Counted from the first letter of the stretch, positions 34,799 through 45,600 are shown. The stretch is 64,000 bases of DNA from Streptomyces poonensis (GCF_014650915.1 NZ_BMVW01000009.1:231288-295287), one strand, 5' to 3'. The notes: generated by a model not told the origin, from the sequence alone. A program made the numbers and translations.

Positions 34799-35989
34799 GT
34801 GTCTACCCTCGACAGTGAGATTCCGCCGCAGCCGAACGTGAACGACCCTGCCATCTACGACTGGTACCGCATGATGCGGAATGAGCACCCCGTGCACCGG
34901 GACCCGACCACGGGCTGGTGGGTGGTCTACCGCTACACCGACGCCCGCCATGTCCTGACGAACCCGGGGACGTACTCGTCGGAGATGCACCGCATGGGCT
35001 TTCCCGAGTCGGGTCTCGAGAGCCTCCCGCAGATGGACCCGCCCCGGCACACCCGGGTCCGCCGGATCCTGGGCACCACCTTCACGCCCAGTTCGATCGC
35101 CGCTTACGAGCCGGAGATCATACGGATCACCAACGAGATAATCGACGACTTCGAGGGCCGGGACCAGATCGACCTCGTGGCCGACCTGGCGTACACGGTG
35201 CCCATCGCGGTCATCCTGCAGATCCTCGGCCTGCCGGCCGAGGACCGGCACCTGTTCTACGACTGGGCCCGGAAGGTCATGAACGTCACTCCTGAGGAGA
35301 TGGCGCAGGAGGGGTACCTCGAAGCCCTCGGCGAGCTCCAGCAGGAGGCCATCTCCTACCTGCGCGAGCGTGTGCGCGAACGCAAGAACAAGCCGGGCGA
35401 CGACATGCTGACTCGGCTCGCCAACGCGGAGCTCGACGGTGACCGGCTCACCGAGGACGAGACGGTCAACTTCGCCAACGTGATGTTCGCCGGCGGACAC
35501 ATCAGCACGACGATGACGATCGCCAACGCGGTGGACCTGCTGGACCTGAACCCGGAGGCGCAGGCCGAGGTGCGGGCGAACCGTGACCTGATCGGCCAGA
35601 CCGTCGAGGAGGTGCTCCGCCACCGGCCGCCGATCACCACCGGACTCCGGGCCTCCACGCGGGAGGTGGAGCTGGCGGGCGTGACCATCCCGGCCAACCA
35701 GCACGTCGCGGCCAGTTTCTGCTCGGCCAACCGAGACGAGCGGCAGTTCCCCGACCCTGAGGCGTTCGACATCCACCGCAACAGCGAGGGACGGCACTTC
35801 GGGTTCGGCTTCGGCACGCACCACTGCATCGGGAACGCCCTGGGGCGCCTGGAGACCCGCCTGGTCCTGGGGGTGCTCTTCGACCGCTACAAGGAGATCA
35901 GCGTGGATCGTGGCGGTGACCTCGCGTGGGCCATCCCGCCGCAGATGGTCGGGTTCGACAAGCTTCCCGTGACCCTGCGGCCCGCCTGA
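34799..35989 (+). CDS. Cytochrome P450 monooxygenase
   Basis: A 396-residue bacterial P450 (CYP107/105-like size). The I-helix reads MFAGGHISTTMT (oxygen-activating Thr region), the K-helix ExxR is in EEVLRHRPP, and the heme loop is FGFGTHHCIGNALGRLE with C343 as the axial thiolate. The DPPRHTRVRRI segment (C-helix) is also typical. The start is a GTG at 34799 with AAAGG upstream. No ferredoxin or reductase gene lies next to it, so it would use cellular partners. It is framed by two strong hairpins, so it is a single-gene unit. Likely role: hydroxylation or epoxidation of the pathway product. Confidence 0.92.
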   Translation: MSTLDSEIPPQPNVNDPAIYDWYRMMRNEHPVHRDPTTGWWVVYRYTDARHVLTNPGTYSSEMHRMGFPESGLESLPQMDPPRHTRVRRILGTTFTPSSIAAYEPEIIRITNEIIDDFEGRDQIDLVADLAYTVPIAVILQILGLPAEDRHLFYDWARKVMNVTPEEMAQEGYLEALGELQQEAISYLRERVRERKNKPGDDMLTRLANAELDGDRLTEDETVNFANVMFAGGHISTTMTIANAVDLLDLNPEAQAEVRANRDLIGQTVEEVLRHRPPITTGLRASTREVELAGVTIPANQHVAASFCSANRDERQFPDPEAFDIHRNSEGRHFGFGFGTHHCIGNALGRLETRLVLGVLFDRYKEISVDRGGDLAWAIPPQMVGFDKLPVTLRPA

Positions 35990-36006
35990 TTCCTTCACGC
36001 AGACGC

Positions 36007-36035
36007 CGCCGCCCCGGGCCCTCCCCGGGGCGGCG
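36007..36035 (+). terminator. Strong hairpin after P450 gene
   Basis: CGCCGCCCCGGG-type left arm (stem from 36007) pairs with CCCGGGGCGGCG (to 36035), about 12 bp, around a CCCTC loop. It lies 18 bases after the P450 stop, without a T-run. It is a good candidate for a factor-independent terminator. Confidence 0.75.
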
Positions 36036-36226
36036 CCGTTGTGACGGCAAGTTCCCCGGCAAAGGCCGGATAGGGGCCGCAGAACTTCGGCAGAGAAGTG
36101 CCATGCCAGCGGCAGCGTTGTGGAAAGGGTGTCCGGAAGCAGTCATTCCACGTCTTGACTGTGTCTCTGTTCGTTCGTCTTTCAAGCGCCGGGTTCGACT
36201 CGGGTTTCTCCTCAAGAGGGTGGCGG

Positions 36227-39097
36227 ATGATACAGAAGCACTCGCTGCTGGAACGCGATCACGAGATCGGCCTGCTCAGGTCGGCGCTGAGTCGCGTGCG
36301 GAGCGGTGACGGCGGACTGGTGATGATCGAGGGCGCCCGGGGCCTCGGCAAATCGAGCCTGCTGGAGTTCCTGCGCACTGAGGCGGAAGCCCAGGACTGT
36401 CACGTGGTCCGTGCGCGGGGCAGCGAGTTCGAGCGGGAGTTCTCCTGGGCCGTGGTGCGCCAGCTTTTCGACCGGTGCCCCGGAGAGGCGGTCGGTCGCC
36501 TGACGGACGAGGTGCCGACGGCAGAACCGGCCGACATGGCCGCAGCCCTCCTGAACCGCGTGCCGCTCGGGGCGTGGGCGGTGCCGACACCACAGGAGGG
36601 TGAAGGGCTCCACTCCGTGCTGCATGGTCTGTACCGGCTGTGCAGGGCCCTGTCTTCCGGGCAGCCGCTTCTCCTTCTCGTCGACGACGCCCAGTGGGCG
36701 GACATCGCGTCCCTGCGATTCCTCAGCTATCTCGTGAACCGGCTGGAAGGCAACAGCATTCTGGTCGTGCTGGCGAACACCCACGCGGAGCACGACGCCA
36801 CGCAGGACCTGCTGATGGCCGCCTGCGCCTCCCCCCTCGCGACCTTCACACGGCTGGCGCCCCTGAGCGAAGACGGGGTACGGCGGATGATCACCACTCG
36901 CCTCGGCCGGGACGCCCATGCCAGGGTGATCCGCACCTGTTTCGAACTCACCGAAGGCAATCCCCTTCACCTGAGGGAGCTGTTGGACGAGATGAGCGGG
37001 CGCGGCATGGAGCCCGACGAATCGGCACTGGCGGGCATCCCCCTGCTGACGCCCGCCCGCGTCACCTGGGAGATACGCCGTAGAGTGAGCCGACTGCCCG
37101 CGAACGCGGTGGCGCTGGCCAGGGCCGTAGCCGTGCTGGACGCCCGTGCCGATCCCCAGCACAGTGCTCACGTGGCAGGCCTGGGTGAGGCCGAGGCGTC
37201 GGAGGCGGCGGGGTGCCTGCGCGACGCCGAGGTCCTCCGTGCCGGAGTGCCCTACAGGTTCCAGCGGCCCGTCTTGCGGCAAGTGGTGTACGCCCAGATG
37301 CCCGCGCGGGACCGCAGCGCCGCACATCGGCGGTCCGCCCGTTCGCTCCAGGCCGCAGGAGCCCTGGCCGCGGAGGTGGCCGAGCATGTGCTCCGGACGG
37401 ACCCGGCAGCCGACCCGTGGGCCGCGGACGTGCTGAGCTCGGCCGCTCTGGACGCTATGAAGGAGGGCGACCCGCGTACGGCCATCCACTATCTCCGGCG
37501 TGCCCTTGCCGAGCCGCCGTCGGCCGATTCGCACCTGGCCGCGTTGGCAGACCTCGGAGCCGCGGAACTGCGGGCCCACGACCCGTCTGCCGTGGCCAGT
37601 CTGGAGGAGGCCCTGCGGCGGACGGCCGAACCGGGCTCGCGGTGCCGGATCCGTGTCGAACTGGGCTTGGCGCTGGCGGCCTCGGGGCGCTTCGAGGAGG
37701 CCCTCGTGGCTCTCGACCGGGACCCGGGCGACACCACGACGGAGTCCGCCGACGGGGTGAGCGCGGGCCCCGCCCGCACGGTCACGGCGATCGTCTCCCG
37801 TCTTGCACCGCAACCCGTCCACGGGCCGGCCGGCCCTCTGCCCGCGCCCCTCGCGGGGGACTTGCGCTGCCATGCCGCCGTCGAGGCCCTTTGCCGTGGA
37901 GTACCCGCCCGGCGCGTCCGCCGGATCGCCGCTTCCGCCCTGAGGGCGACAGCGTCCGGAACCGCTCACGACATGGGACTGACCCCCGCCTCCATCGCCG
38001 CGTGGACGCTCGCGCAGTGTGACGATCTGGGCCACGCGGAGCGTGTCCTGGCGGACGCCGCGCGGCAGGCCGCATCGGCCGGTCACCTCCTCACGAAGAC
38101 CACCGTCGAGAGCTTGCGGGCCCGGGTGCTCTACGACACCGGCCGGCTGCGACAGGCGGAGACTGCCGCACGAGGCGTACTGGAGCACCAGAACGCCTCC
38201 TCGCTGCGCCCCGCTTGCGTACCGCTGGCAGCGGCTGTGTTCGTGCACTGCCTGATCGAGAGGGGCCGGCCGGACGAGGCCGAGAAGTTGCTGAACCGGA
38301 CTGGCCTGGCGAACCGCTTGCCGGAATCCGCCCTCTTCGCCCCTCTGCGCATCGCGAGGGCACGTCTGTGGATCCGGCTCGAACGCTGTGACACCGGCCT
38401 TGATGAAATGCTCGCCTGCCGGGAACTGGAGGCCGGGCCGGGGTGGCCGTACCCCACGGCGATCTGCGAGATCCTTCCGGACGGCGTCCGTGCTCTGCAT
38501 CAGGTCGAAGGGGAGCGAGCCGCCCGTCGGTTCGCCCTCGACGAGCTCGAACGGGCGCGCGCCTACGGTGCGGGCCGCCCGCTGGCCGTCGCCCTCCGCA
38601 CCTGCGGCGAACTCGAAGGCGGCGCCGGGGGACTGGCCCTCATGGAAGAGGCCGACGGATTGCTGGCCGGGCGTCCGGACACGCTGGAGCGTGCCCGGAC
38701 GCTGATCGCGCTGGGATCGGCACTTCGCCGCGCGGGACAGCGGAACGCGGCCCGCCGACGGCTCACCGCCGGGATGGAACTCGCCCATGGCATCGGAGCG
38801 ACCGTGCTCGACCACGAGGCCGGTGCGGAGCTTCGTCTCGCCGGTGTGCGGCTGGCACGCACCGGAGCCAGGGCGTGTGCGGCTCTCACCCCGGCCGAGG
38901 AGCGCGTGGCCCAGAAGGCGGTGGAGGGGCTCAGTAACCGGGAGATAGCACAGGCGCTGTTCGTCACCGTGAAGACCGTCGAGTGGCACCTGAGCCAGGC
39001 CTACGCCAAGCTCGGCATCGGCCGGCGATCCGAACTGTCCCAGGCACTCGGCGGGAACGACGGCTTCGGTATCGAGGACGAACGCAAAAGCGCCTGA
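36227..39097 (+). CDS. LAL-family LuxR transcriptional activator
   Basis: A 956-residue regulator of the large ATP-binding LuxR class. Walker A is EGARGLGKSSLLEF (K42) and Walker B LLLLVDDAQWAD (~residue 150). The centre is rich in helical repeats (RRALAEPPSADSHLAALADL). The LuxR helix-turn-helix is at the C-terminus: LTPAEERVAQKAVEGLSNRE, IAQALFVTVKTVEWHLSQAY, KLGIGRRSEL. The ATG at 36227 follows AGAGGG. These proteins usually activate polyketide loci, and this one lies just upstream of the PKS genes in the same direction. The LFVTVKTVEWHLSQ wording is typical of pathway-specific LAL activators. It has a unit of its own after the hairpin at 36007. Confidence 0.9.
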   Translation: MIQKHSLLERDHEIGLLRSALSRVRSGDGGLVMIEGARGLGKSSLLEFLRTEAEAQDCHVVRARGSEFEREFSWAVVRQLFDRCPGEAVGRLTDEVPTAEPADMAAALLNRVPLGAWAVPTPQEGEGLHSVLHGLYRLCRALSSGQPLLLLVDDAQWADIASLRFLSYLVNRLEGNSILVVLANTHAEHDATQDLLMAACASPLATFTRLAPLSEDGVRRMITTRLGRDAHARVIRTCFELTEGNPLHLRELLDEMSGRGMEPDESALAGIPLLTPARVTWEIRRRVSRLPANAVALARAVAVLDARADPQHSAHVAGLGEAEASEAAGCLRDAEVLRAGVPYRFQRPVLRQVVYAQMPARDRSAAHRRSARSLQAAGALAAEVAEHVLRTDPAADPWAADVLSSAALDAMKEGDPRTAIHYLRRALAEPPSADSHLAALADLGAAELRAHDPSAVASLEEALRRTAEPGSRCRIRVELGLALAASGRFEEALVALDRDPGDTTTESADGVSAGPARTVTAIVSRLAPQPVHGPAGPLPAPLAGDLRCHAAVEALCRGVPARRVRRIAASALRATASGTAHDMGLTPASIAAWTLAQCDDLGHAERVLADAARQAASAGHLLTKTTVESLRARVLYDTGRLRQAETAARGVLEHQNASSLRPACVPLAAAVFVHCLIERGRPDEAEKLLNRTGLANRLPESALFAPLRIARARLWIRLERCDTGLDEMLACRELEAGPGWPYPTAICEILPDGVRALHQVEGERAARRFALDELERARAYGAGRPLAVALRTCGELEGGAGGLALMEEADGLLAGRPDTLERARTLIALGSALRRAGQRNAARRRLTAGMELAHGIGATVLDHEAGAELRLAGVRLARTGARACAALTPAEERVAQKAVEGLSNREIAQALFVTVKTVEWHLSQAYAKLGIGRRSELSQALGGNDGFGIEDERKSA

Positions 39098-39263
39098 ACT
39101 CGCCACCACCTTCCCGGTCACCGATGGACTGGGGTCCCTGCTGGGGGTCCTCCGGGGGCGGGCGGCCCACCCCTTCGGCGAGGCTTGCCGTCAGTTCACC
39201 GCGGTGGGCCGCTCGACGGAACACCGCGGACGGATCCTCTGCCCCAACGGAAAGGTGGGATCA

Positions 39264-39764
39264 GTGAGCACCTCCGCCGAGAAGCGGTACGACACCCTGA
39301 CCGCAGCCGAGCGCTCCTTCGTGGACGAGGTCGCCCGGCACTACCACGAGGCGCACGGGGTGACGTGGGAGAAGGGCCGGGTGATGGCCTGGATGATCAT
39401 CAGCGATCCCGTCGAGCAGACCCTGCCCCAGATCTGCGCCGCCGTCGGCGCCACCACCGACCAGGTCGAGCAGCTCATCGAGCAGCTGGTGCTCGCCGGC
39501 CTGTACCAGCGCATCGAGACGCCGGGCGAGGAGATCCGCTACCGGCTCGTCGACGACGGCTACCCGAAGGCCGTGTCCGACACGTTCGCGAGCTGGCCGG
39601 AGTACCGCCGCATCTTCCAGTACGGCCTGGAGGTTCTCGCCGACGCCGGTGAGGAGCGCCGGCGGCGCATCGCCGAGATCGAGGAGCTCTTCGGTCACAT
39701 CGTCGGCGACCTCGCCGACATGTCGAAGCGCTGGGACGCATACCGCCAGAGCGTTTCCGCCTGA
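39264..39764 (+). CDS. GbsR/MarR-like regulator (tandem copy 1)
   Basis: A 166-residue winged-helix protein: LTAAERSFVDEVARHYHEAH, GVTWEKGRVMAWMIISDPVE and QTLPQICAAVGATTDQVEQL match the GbsR-like MarR group, followed by a wing (GEEIRYRLVDDGYP) and a helical tail (ELFGHIVGDLADMSKRWD). The GTG at 39264 follows AAAGGTGGGA; upstream in-frame starts look like read-through of the leader. It is followed after 38 nt by a paralogue and then the trans-ER and AT genes, so the regulators probably lead the PKS operon. The two may act as a heterodimer (inference). Confidence 0.8.
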   Translation: MSTSAEKRYDTLTAAERSFVDEVARHYHEAHGVTWEKGRVMAWMIISDPVEQTLPQICAAVGATTDQVEQLIEQLVLAGLYQRIETPGEEIRYRLVDDGYPKAVSDTFASWPEYRRIFQYGLEVLADAGEERRRRIAEIEELFGHIVGDLADMSKRWDAYRQSVSA

Positions 39765-39802
39765 CCACCCATCCATCCGAGCCGCGAAGCGAGGAGACAG
39801 CC

Positions 39803-40315
39803 ATGGCCACGGAAGCCGCCCCCACCACGCTGACGGAGGGCGAGAAGACCTTCGTGGAGAAGGTCGCCCAGTACTACTTCGAGAACGACGGCATGCCCCA
39901 CGAGCGTGGCCGCGTCGTCGGCTACATGATGATCTGCGAGCCGGCGGTACAGACCGCGGACGACATCGCGCGGACCCTCGCCGTGCCGCGCGCCGCGATC
40001 GACCGCATCGTGGACCAGCTCACGCCGGAGAACGACCCGGTGAGCGTCTTCGAGCGCAACGGTGCCCTCGACGAGAACTACACGATCCGCCTGCGCGAGA
40101 ACAGCTGGGCGCCGAAGGTGCGCGGCATCTTCTCCGAGTTCCCCGACTTCCACCAGATCGCCGCGAAGGGACTGGCGGAGCTCAAGGCCGACGGCGCCTC
40201 CGAGGAGCGGCTGCGGCGCCTGGTGAACATGGAGCGCTTCCTCGGCTTCGTCAGCGCCGAGATGCCCGCGATCCTCGAGCGCTACGAGAAGCGCAAGGCC
40301 GGCGACGGCAACTGA
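39803..40315 (+). CDS. GbsR/MarR-like regulator (tandem copy 2)
   Basis: A 170-residue paralogue of the preceding protein. It shares LTEGEKTFVEKVAQYYFEND, GMPHERGRVVGYMMICEPAV and QTADDIARTLAVPRAAIDRI, with a different middle (NDPVSVFERNGALDENYTIR) and a charged C-terminal helix (RYEKRKAGDGN). The ATG at 39803 follows GAGGAGACAG. It lies 39 nt before the PfaD-like gene. Family members bind small ligands and repress; which ligand is unknown. The copies differ enough that the duplication is old. Confidence 0.8.
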   Translation: MATEAAPTTLTEGEKTFVEKVAQYYFENDGMPHERGRVVGYMMICEPAVQTADDIARTLAVPRAAIDRIVDQLTPENDPVSVFERNGALDENYTIRLRENSWAPKVRGIFSEFPDFHQIAAKGLAELKADGASEERLRRLVNMERFLGFVSAEMPAILERYEKRKAGDGN

Positions 40316-40354
40316 CCCACCACGGGCTAACCCGGCGAAGGCGAGGAGGCAACG

Positions 40355-41782
40355 ATGACAGTGGCGGTCACACACGCCGAACAGTCCCGAGGCGGGCCGC
40401 CCGACATCGCCCCGGAGGCGCTGGGCAGTGCGGACTTCCTGGCGGACCACCACGTGCGCTACGCCTACGTGGCCGGCTCGATGTACAAGGCGGTCGCGTC
40501 GGAGGACATGGTCGTCAGGTTGGGCCGCGCGGGACTCCTGTCGTACTTCGGTACGGGAGGCCTGCGGCCCGACCGGATCGCCGCGGCGATCGACCGCTTC
40601 CGGCGGGACATCGGTGACGGCCCGTACGGCCTCAACCTTCTCGCGAGTCTGGAGAACCCCGCGAAGGAGGAGGAGCAGGTCGATCTGCTCCTCCGCCATC
40701 GTGTCCGCCGGGTGGAGGCGGCCTCGTTCCTCCGTCCGACACCGAGCCTCGTGCGCTACCGGCTGAGCGGACTCCGCACCGCTCGTGACGGCTCGGTGCA
40801 CGTCCCCAACCGCGTGATGGCGAAGGTGTCCCGCCCGGAGGTGGCGGATTACTTCCTGCGTCCCGCGCCCCGCGCCCTGGTCGACACCTTGGCCGCCGAC
40901 GGCTTGATCACGGCAGAAGAGGCCGTCCTCGCCGGCCGGGTGCCCCTGGCGGACGACCTCGTCGCCGAAGCGGACTCCGGCGGTCACACGGACCAACGGC
41001 AGCTCGTGATCCTGCTGCCGGACACCATCCGGCAGAGGGACCGAGTGGCCAGGGAGTTCCCGGCCGCCGCCCGGGTTCGGGTCGGCGCCGCGGGCGGCAT
41101 CGGCGTCCCGGAGGCAGTGGCGGCGGCGTTCGTGCTGGGCGCCGACTTCGTGCTCACCGGGAGCATCAACCAGTGCACAGCGGAGTGTGGAACCAGCGAG
41201 CGCGTCAAGGACATGCTGCAGGAAGCAGAGGCGCACGACATGGCGATTGTGCCCGCCGGCGACATGCTGGAGACAGGGGCGCGTGCCCAGGTACTGCGCC
41301 GCGGCCTGTTCTACCCGGCGCGAGCGAACAAGCTGTACGAGCTGTACCGCCGCCACGACTCGCTGGAGGACCTGGACAGGCGCACCGCCGACCAGCTCCA
41401 GCGGCGCTACTTCAGGCGCAGCTTCGAGGAAGTGTGGAAAGAGACGCGCGCCTACTACCAGCGTGCCAACCCGAAGGCCCTCGCCCTGGCCGAACGCGAT
41501 CCCAAGCACAAGATGCTGCTGGTGTTCAAGGCCTACTTCGTGCAGTCGATCCGCCTTGCCATGAGCGGATCCGAGGAACACCAGGTCGACTACCAGGTCA
41601 ACTGTGGGCCGGCCCTCGGCGCCTTCAACGCCTACGTGCGCGGAACACACCGGGAGAACTGGCGCGATCGCCACGTCGATGATCTGGGGGAGATGCTCAT
41701 GAGGGGTGCCGCGGAGATACTGACCGAGCGGCTGAGGGCCATGACGGCGTGGTCGGACCGGAGCCGGGGGCCACTGCTGTGA
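40355..41782 (+). CDS. Trans-acting enoylreductase, PfaD-like
   Basis: A 475-residue flavin-dependent enoylreductase of the PfaD family used in trans by PKSs without integrated AT. Seen: MVVRLGRAGLLSYFGTGGLR, PYGLNLLASLENPAKEEEQ, VEAASFLRPTPSLVRYRLSG, the nucleotide-binding VGAAGGIGVPEAVAAAF, DFVLTGSINQCTAECGTS and KAYFVQSIRLAMSGSEEHQV. It reduces alpha,beta-double bonds on ACP-bound chains. It begins the enzyme part of the operon, and its stop overlaps the AT start (GTGA). None of the PKS modules in the window has an integrated ER, so this is the only source of saturation seen. Confidence 0.9.
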   Translation: MTVAVTHAEQSRGGPPDIAPEALGSADFLADHHVRYAYVAGSMYKAVASEDMVVRLGRAGLLSYFGTGGLRPDRIAAAIDRFRRDIGDGPYGLNLLASLENPAKEEEQVDLLLRHRVRRVEAASFLRPTPSLVRYRLSGLRTARDGSVHVPNRVMAKVSRPEVADYFLRPAPRALVDTLAADGLITAEEAVLAGRVPLADDLVAEADSGGHTDQRQLVILLPDTIRQRDRVAREFPAAARVRVGAAGGIGVPEAVAAAFVLGADFVLTGSINQCTAECGTSERVKDMLQEAEAHDMAIVPAGDMLETGARAQVLRRGLFYPARANKLYELYRRHDSLEDLDRRTADQLQRRYFRRSFEEVWKETRAYYQRANPKALALAERDPKHKMLLVFKAYFVQSIRLAMSGSEEHQVDYQVNCGPALGAFNAYVRGTHRENWRDRHVDDLGEMLMRGAAEILTERLRAMTAWSDRSRGPLL

Positions 41783-42645
41783 CACTCGCCCATCTCTTCG
41801 CCGGCCAGGGATCCCAGCGGGTCGGCATGGGCCGGGAGCTGCTGGAGGCATACCCCAACCTCGTCCGGCAGGCGGACTCCGTCCTGGGGTACTCGGTGGC
41901 CGAACTCTGCTTGGAAGGCCCCGCCGAGCGCCTTTCCGACACCCGCTACACCCAGTGCGCCGTCTACGTGGTGGACGCGCTCGCCTACGTCGACTCCGTG
42001 CGCACCGGCGGACGGATACCCGAGGTGATGGCCGGGCACAGCCTCGGAGAGTACGCCGCTCTCTTCGCGGCCGGCGTCTTCGACTTCCGTACGGGTCTGG
42101 AGATCGTCGCCAAACGTGCGGCGCTGATGGCCGACGCCGGGCGCGGCGCGATGTCCGCCGTCCTCGGACTCGACGAGGACAGGGTCCGCGGCCTGCTCGA
42201 CTCGTCCGGCCTTCCGGTCGACATCGCCAATCTCAACGCTCCTGACCAGATCGTCGTCTCCGGCCCGGAAGACGGTGTCAAGGCGGTCTCGGCGCTCATG
42301 GCCGAGCACGCCGACGCGGTGATCCCCCTGAAGGTGAGCGGGGCCTTCCACTCCCGCTACATGGAGCCCGCTGCCCGGGAGTTCGAGCCGTTCCTCAAGG
42401 GGTACGTGCTCGCCCGGCCGAAGATTCCGGTCATCGCGAACGCCACCGGCCTTCCCTATCGGGACGACGACATCGCGGGCACCCTGTGCCGGCAGCTCAC
42501 CTCCTCCGTCCGCTGGACCGAGACCGTCACCCACCTGCTCGGCCTGCCCGATCCGGAGCTGCGCGAGATCGGCCCCGGCAACGTGCTGACCGGGCTGACG
42601 AAGCGTATCCAGGCATCCCTGCGCGAAGCGGCCGTCGCCGGCTAG
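41779..42645 (+). CDS. Trans-acting malonyl-CoA:ACP acyltransferase
   Basis: A 288-residue discrete AT. The N-terminal HLFAGQGSQRVGMGRELL is typical of FabD-like enzymes; the active-site motif is AGHSLGEYAAL (S88), and the specificity motif is SGAFHSRYMEPA (H191), where Phe after Ala indicates malonyl-CoA. NAPDQIVVSG and EIGPGNVLTGLTKRI are also conserved. The start is the GTG at 41779, overlapping the ER stop. All KS-containing modules that follow lack AT domains, so this enzyme must load each ACP with malonyl units. Only one AT domain is present, not a tandem AT-AT or AT-ER fusion. Confidence 0.93.
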   Translation: MTLAHLFAGQGSQRVGMGRELLEAYPNLVRQADSVLGYSVAELCLEGPAERLSDTRYTQCAVYVVDALAYVDSVRTGGRIPEVMAGHSLGEYAALFAAGVFDFRTGLEIVAKRAALMADAGRGAMSAVLGLDEDRVRGLLDSSGLPVDIANLNAPDQIVVSGPEDGVKAVSALMAEHADAVIPLKVSGAFHSRYMEPAAREFEPFLKGYVLARPKIPVIANATGLPYRDDDIAGTLCRQLTSSVRWTETVTHLLGLPDPELREIGPGNVLTGLTKRIQASLREAAVAG

Positions 42646-42696
42646 ACCCGGCCGGTTCCCGAGGTCCCGTGACATTGTGGAGAGGAACAACGGCGA

Positions 42697-45600
42697 ATGG
42701 ACCCCAAGTCCGCCACCGGCAGTCTGCACGTCACCCCCGACGAGGTGCTCACCTTCGCGAGGGTCACCGGCGACGCCAGTCCGCTGCATGTGGACGCGTC
42801 GTACGCGCGGCGGACACCCTTCGGGGAACCTGTCGCGCACGGACTGTTGTGTCTGTTGAAGGTGATCGCGGGAGTCCCGCCGCTGGCCGGACGGAAGCTG
42901 GCGGCGTTACGGTCCCGCTTCTCGGGGCCGGTGCTCCTCGGCCAGGACTATGCCTGGACGGCCGAGGAGACGGCGGTGGAAGGGGAGGAAGGTTTCGTCA
43001 GGCTGATCCTCCGGGTACTCGACGGCCGGCGGACACTGATCGAGGCCGAGGCGGACTTCGTCGTCGGAGAGCTCCGGACCGCTCCCGCGAAGGCGGCGCG
43101 CCCGAAAGCGGCGGCTGCCGCCGCCGTGACTCCGCTGGAGGACCTCTCGGTGGGCCAGGTCATCGGCACGGCCTACCGGCCCGACTGGGAGGCCCTCGCG
43201 GCATTCCTGACGGAACTGTCCCTGTCCGAGCACGGCGTCGGAGCGGAGCACGTGGCCGTGCTCGGCTGGGCCAGCCATCTCGCGGGGATGGAGGCGCCCG
43301 GACGCGCGGCGATGATCAGCGGCTTCGAGATGGAGTGCGGTGAGACCGCGGGACGCCGAGGCTTCACGGCGAAGGCCGAGATCGCCGCGGTGGACGAGCG
43401 ATTCCGAACCGTCCGGCTCGCGGGGGAGGCCGTCGCCGGCCGTCTGGAAGCTCGTGTGACCCTGCGCGTCGTCGCGCGGCGCGAGGCCGCGGCACCGTCC
43501 GCCGAGGAAGTGCGCCGGCTGCTGGGTGCCTGGGCGGTCGAACGGCCGTTGGCCGGCCGCTCCGCGTTCGTCACCGGTGGCAGCCGGGGCCTGGGGGCCG
43601 CGCTGGTCCAAAGCCTGGCGATCGCCGGGTGCACCGTCCACACGGCGTTCCGGCACGGCAGGGACGAGGCGGAAGCGCTGGTGGCCGCCCTGGGACCGGA
43701 CGGTGCCCGCATCCGTCTCCACCAGGGCGACGCGGCCGATGCCGCCTGGTGCGCGGACGCACGGGCGGAGATCGAGGCCGAGACCGGACCCGTGGACCTG
43801 CTCTTCCTGAACGCGGGTCCCCCCGCGCACCCGTTGGACCTCCACACGAACGCCGTGACCCGGGCCGGGGAGCACGTCCGCCGCGGACTGGAACTGGCAC
43901 AGGCCCCCCTCACCGCCTTCGCCGAAGGCATCGCCGCCCGCGGCGGCCGCGTCGTGGCGATCTCGTCGGCGTACGTATCGGCTCCCCGCCGCGGCCTCTC
44001 CCACTACGTCGCCGCGAAGCACGCGGTCGAGGGCCTGGTGCGGACGAGTGCCGCGGAGTACCCGGGGACCGGTGTCCTGGTCGTCCGGCCACCGCGTCTC
44101 GCCACCACCTTCGCCGACAGTGTCGTCGGCGCGGACGACGCGCTGGCCGTGGAACCCGTCGCGGTGTCGATCGTGCGCCGGATCGTCGGCGGCGAGCCGG
44201 GAACCGTGGAGGTGATGGAGGACTTCTCCGCGGTGACGGGCACCCCGGAGGTGAGCGAACGCGTCGAAGCGGTCAGGGGCGCGACGAGCCCTTCCGGGGT
44301 TCTCGCCGTGGCCGGTACGTTCACCACCGACCCCCTCCACCCGATCCTCTCCCACTGGACCGAGCGGCTCGGTCTCGACCTCGAGGTCCGGCTCACGCCC
44401 TACAACCAGGTCTTCCAGGAGCTCCTCGACCCCGCGAGCACCTTCGCCGGCAACCGGCGCGGCTGCAACATCGCCCTCGTCCGGCTGGAGGACTGGCCTG
44501 CCGGAACCGAAGGGCACCGCACCTTGGACGAGTTCGCGGCAGCCGCCACCGCGGCCGCACGGCGCGGACCGGTGCCCCTCCTCGTCGCGCTGTGCCCGCC
44601 CTCTCCCGGAGCAGAGACCCGCAGAGGGCCGGAACTGGAGGAGGCGGAGAGCCGGCTCCGGACGGCTCTCGACGGGGTGCCGGGCCTCCACGTCCTGGGC
44701 AGTGGGGAGTGGAGCGGCGCGTACCCCGTCGCGGAGCACCACGACGCCGCACGCGAGGAACACGCTCACATCCCGTACACGCCGGTCGCCTACACGGCCT
44801 TGGGAACGGCGCTGGCGCGCAAGGTCCACTCCCTTCTCGCTCCGCCTTTCAAGGTACTGGTGCTCGACTGCGACAACACCCTGTGGAGCGGGGTGTGCGG
44901 CGAGGACGGCTCTCGGGGTGTCGGGATCGGCCCCGGCCGGCGGCGTCTCCAGGAGTGGGCGGTCGAGCTGCACGACCGCGGCGTCCTGCTCTGTCTGTGC
45001 AGCAAGAACGAGGACGAGGACGTCGACGAGGTGTTCCGGCAGCGGACGGACATGCCCCTGCGCCTCGAGCACATCGCCGCCCGCCGGGTGAACTGGGACC
45101 CGAAGCCCGACAATCTCGCGGAACTCGCCCGGGAACTCGGCCTCGGCCTCGACAGCATGGTCTTCCTCGACGACAACCCCGTGGAGATCGCCGCGGTCAG
45201 AGCCGCGCACCCCGAAGTCCTGGCATTGCCCGTGCCCGGCGACGAGAAGGACCTGCCCGCGTTCCTCGACCGGCTGTGGGCCTTCGACCGCGCCGACGTC
45301 ACCGACGAGGACCGGCAGCGAACCGCCATGTACCGGGCGGCGCGCGACCGCGAGGCCCTGCGCGGCTCGTCCACGACCCTGGCGGAGTTCATCGCCGGGC
45401 TGGATCTGCGGATCGACGTCCACGAAGCGCGCCCGGAGCAGCTGCCCCGAGTCGCCCAGCTCACCCAGCGCACGAACCAGTTCAACCTCAGCACGGTCCG
45501 CCGGTCCGAATCCGAGCTCCGCACCGTGCTCGACGAGGGGGCCCGGTGCTGGGTGGCCGAGGTCGCCGACCGGTTCGGAGAGTACGGGCTGGTCGGCGCG

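Noticed and set aside
41779..42645. Housekeeping FabD
   Set aside because: It overlaps the PfaD-like gene and is followed by AT-less PKS genes; the context shows a trans-acting pathway AT.
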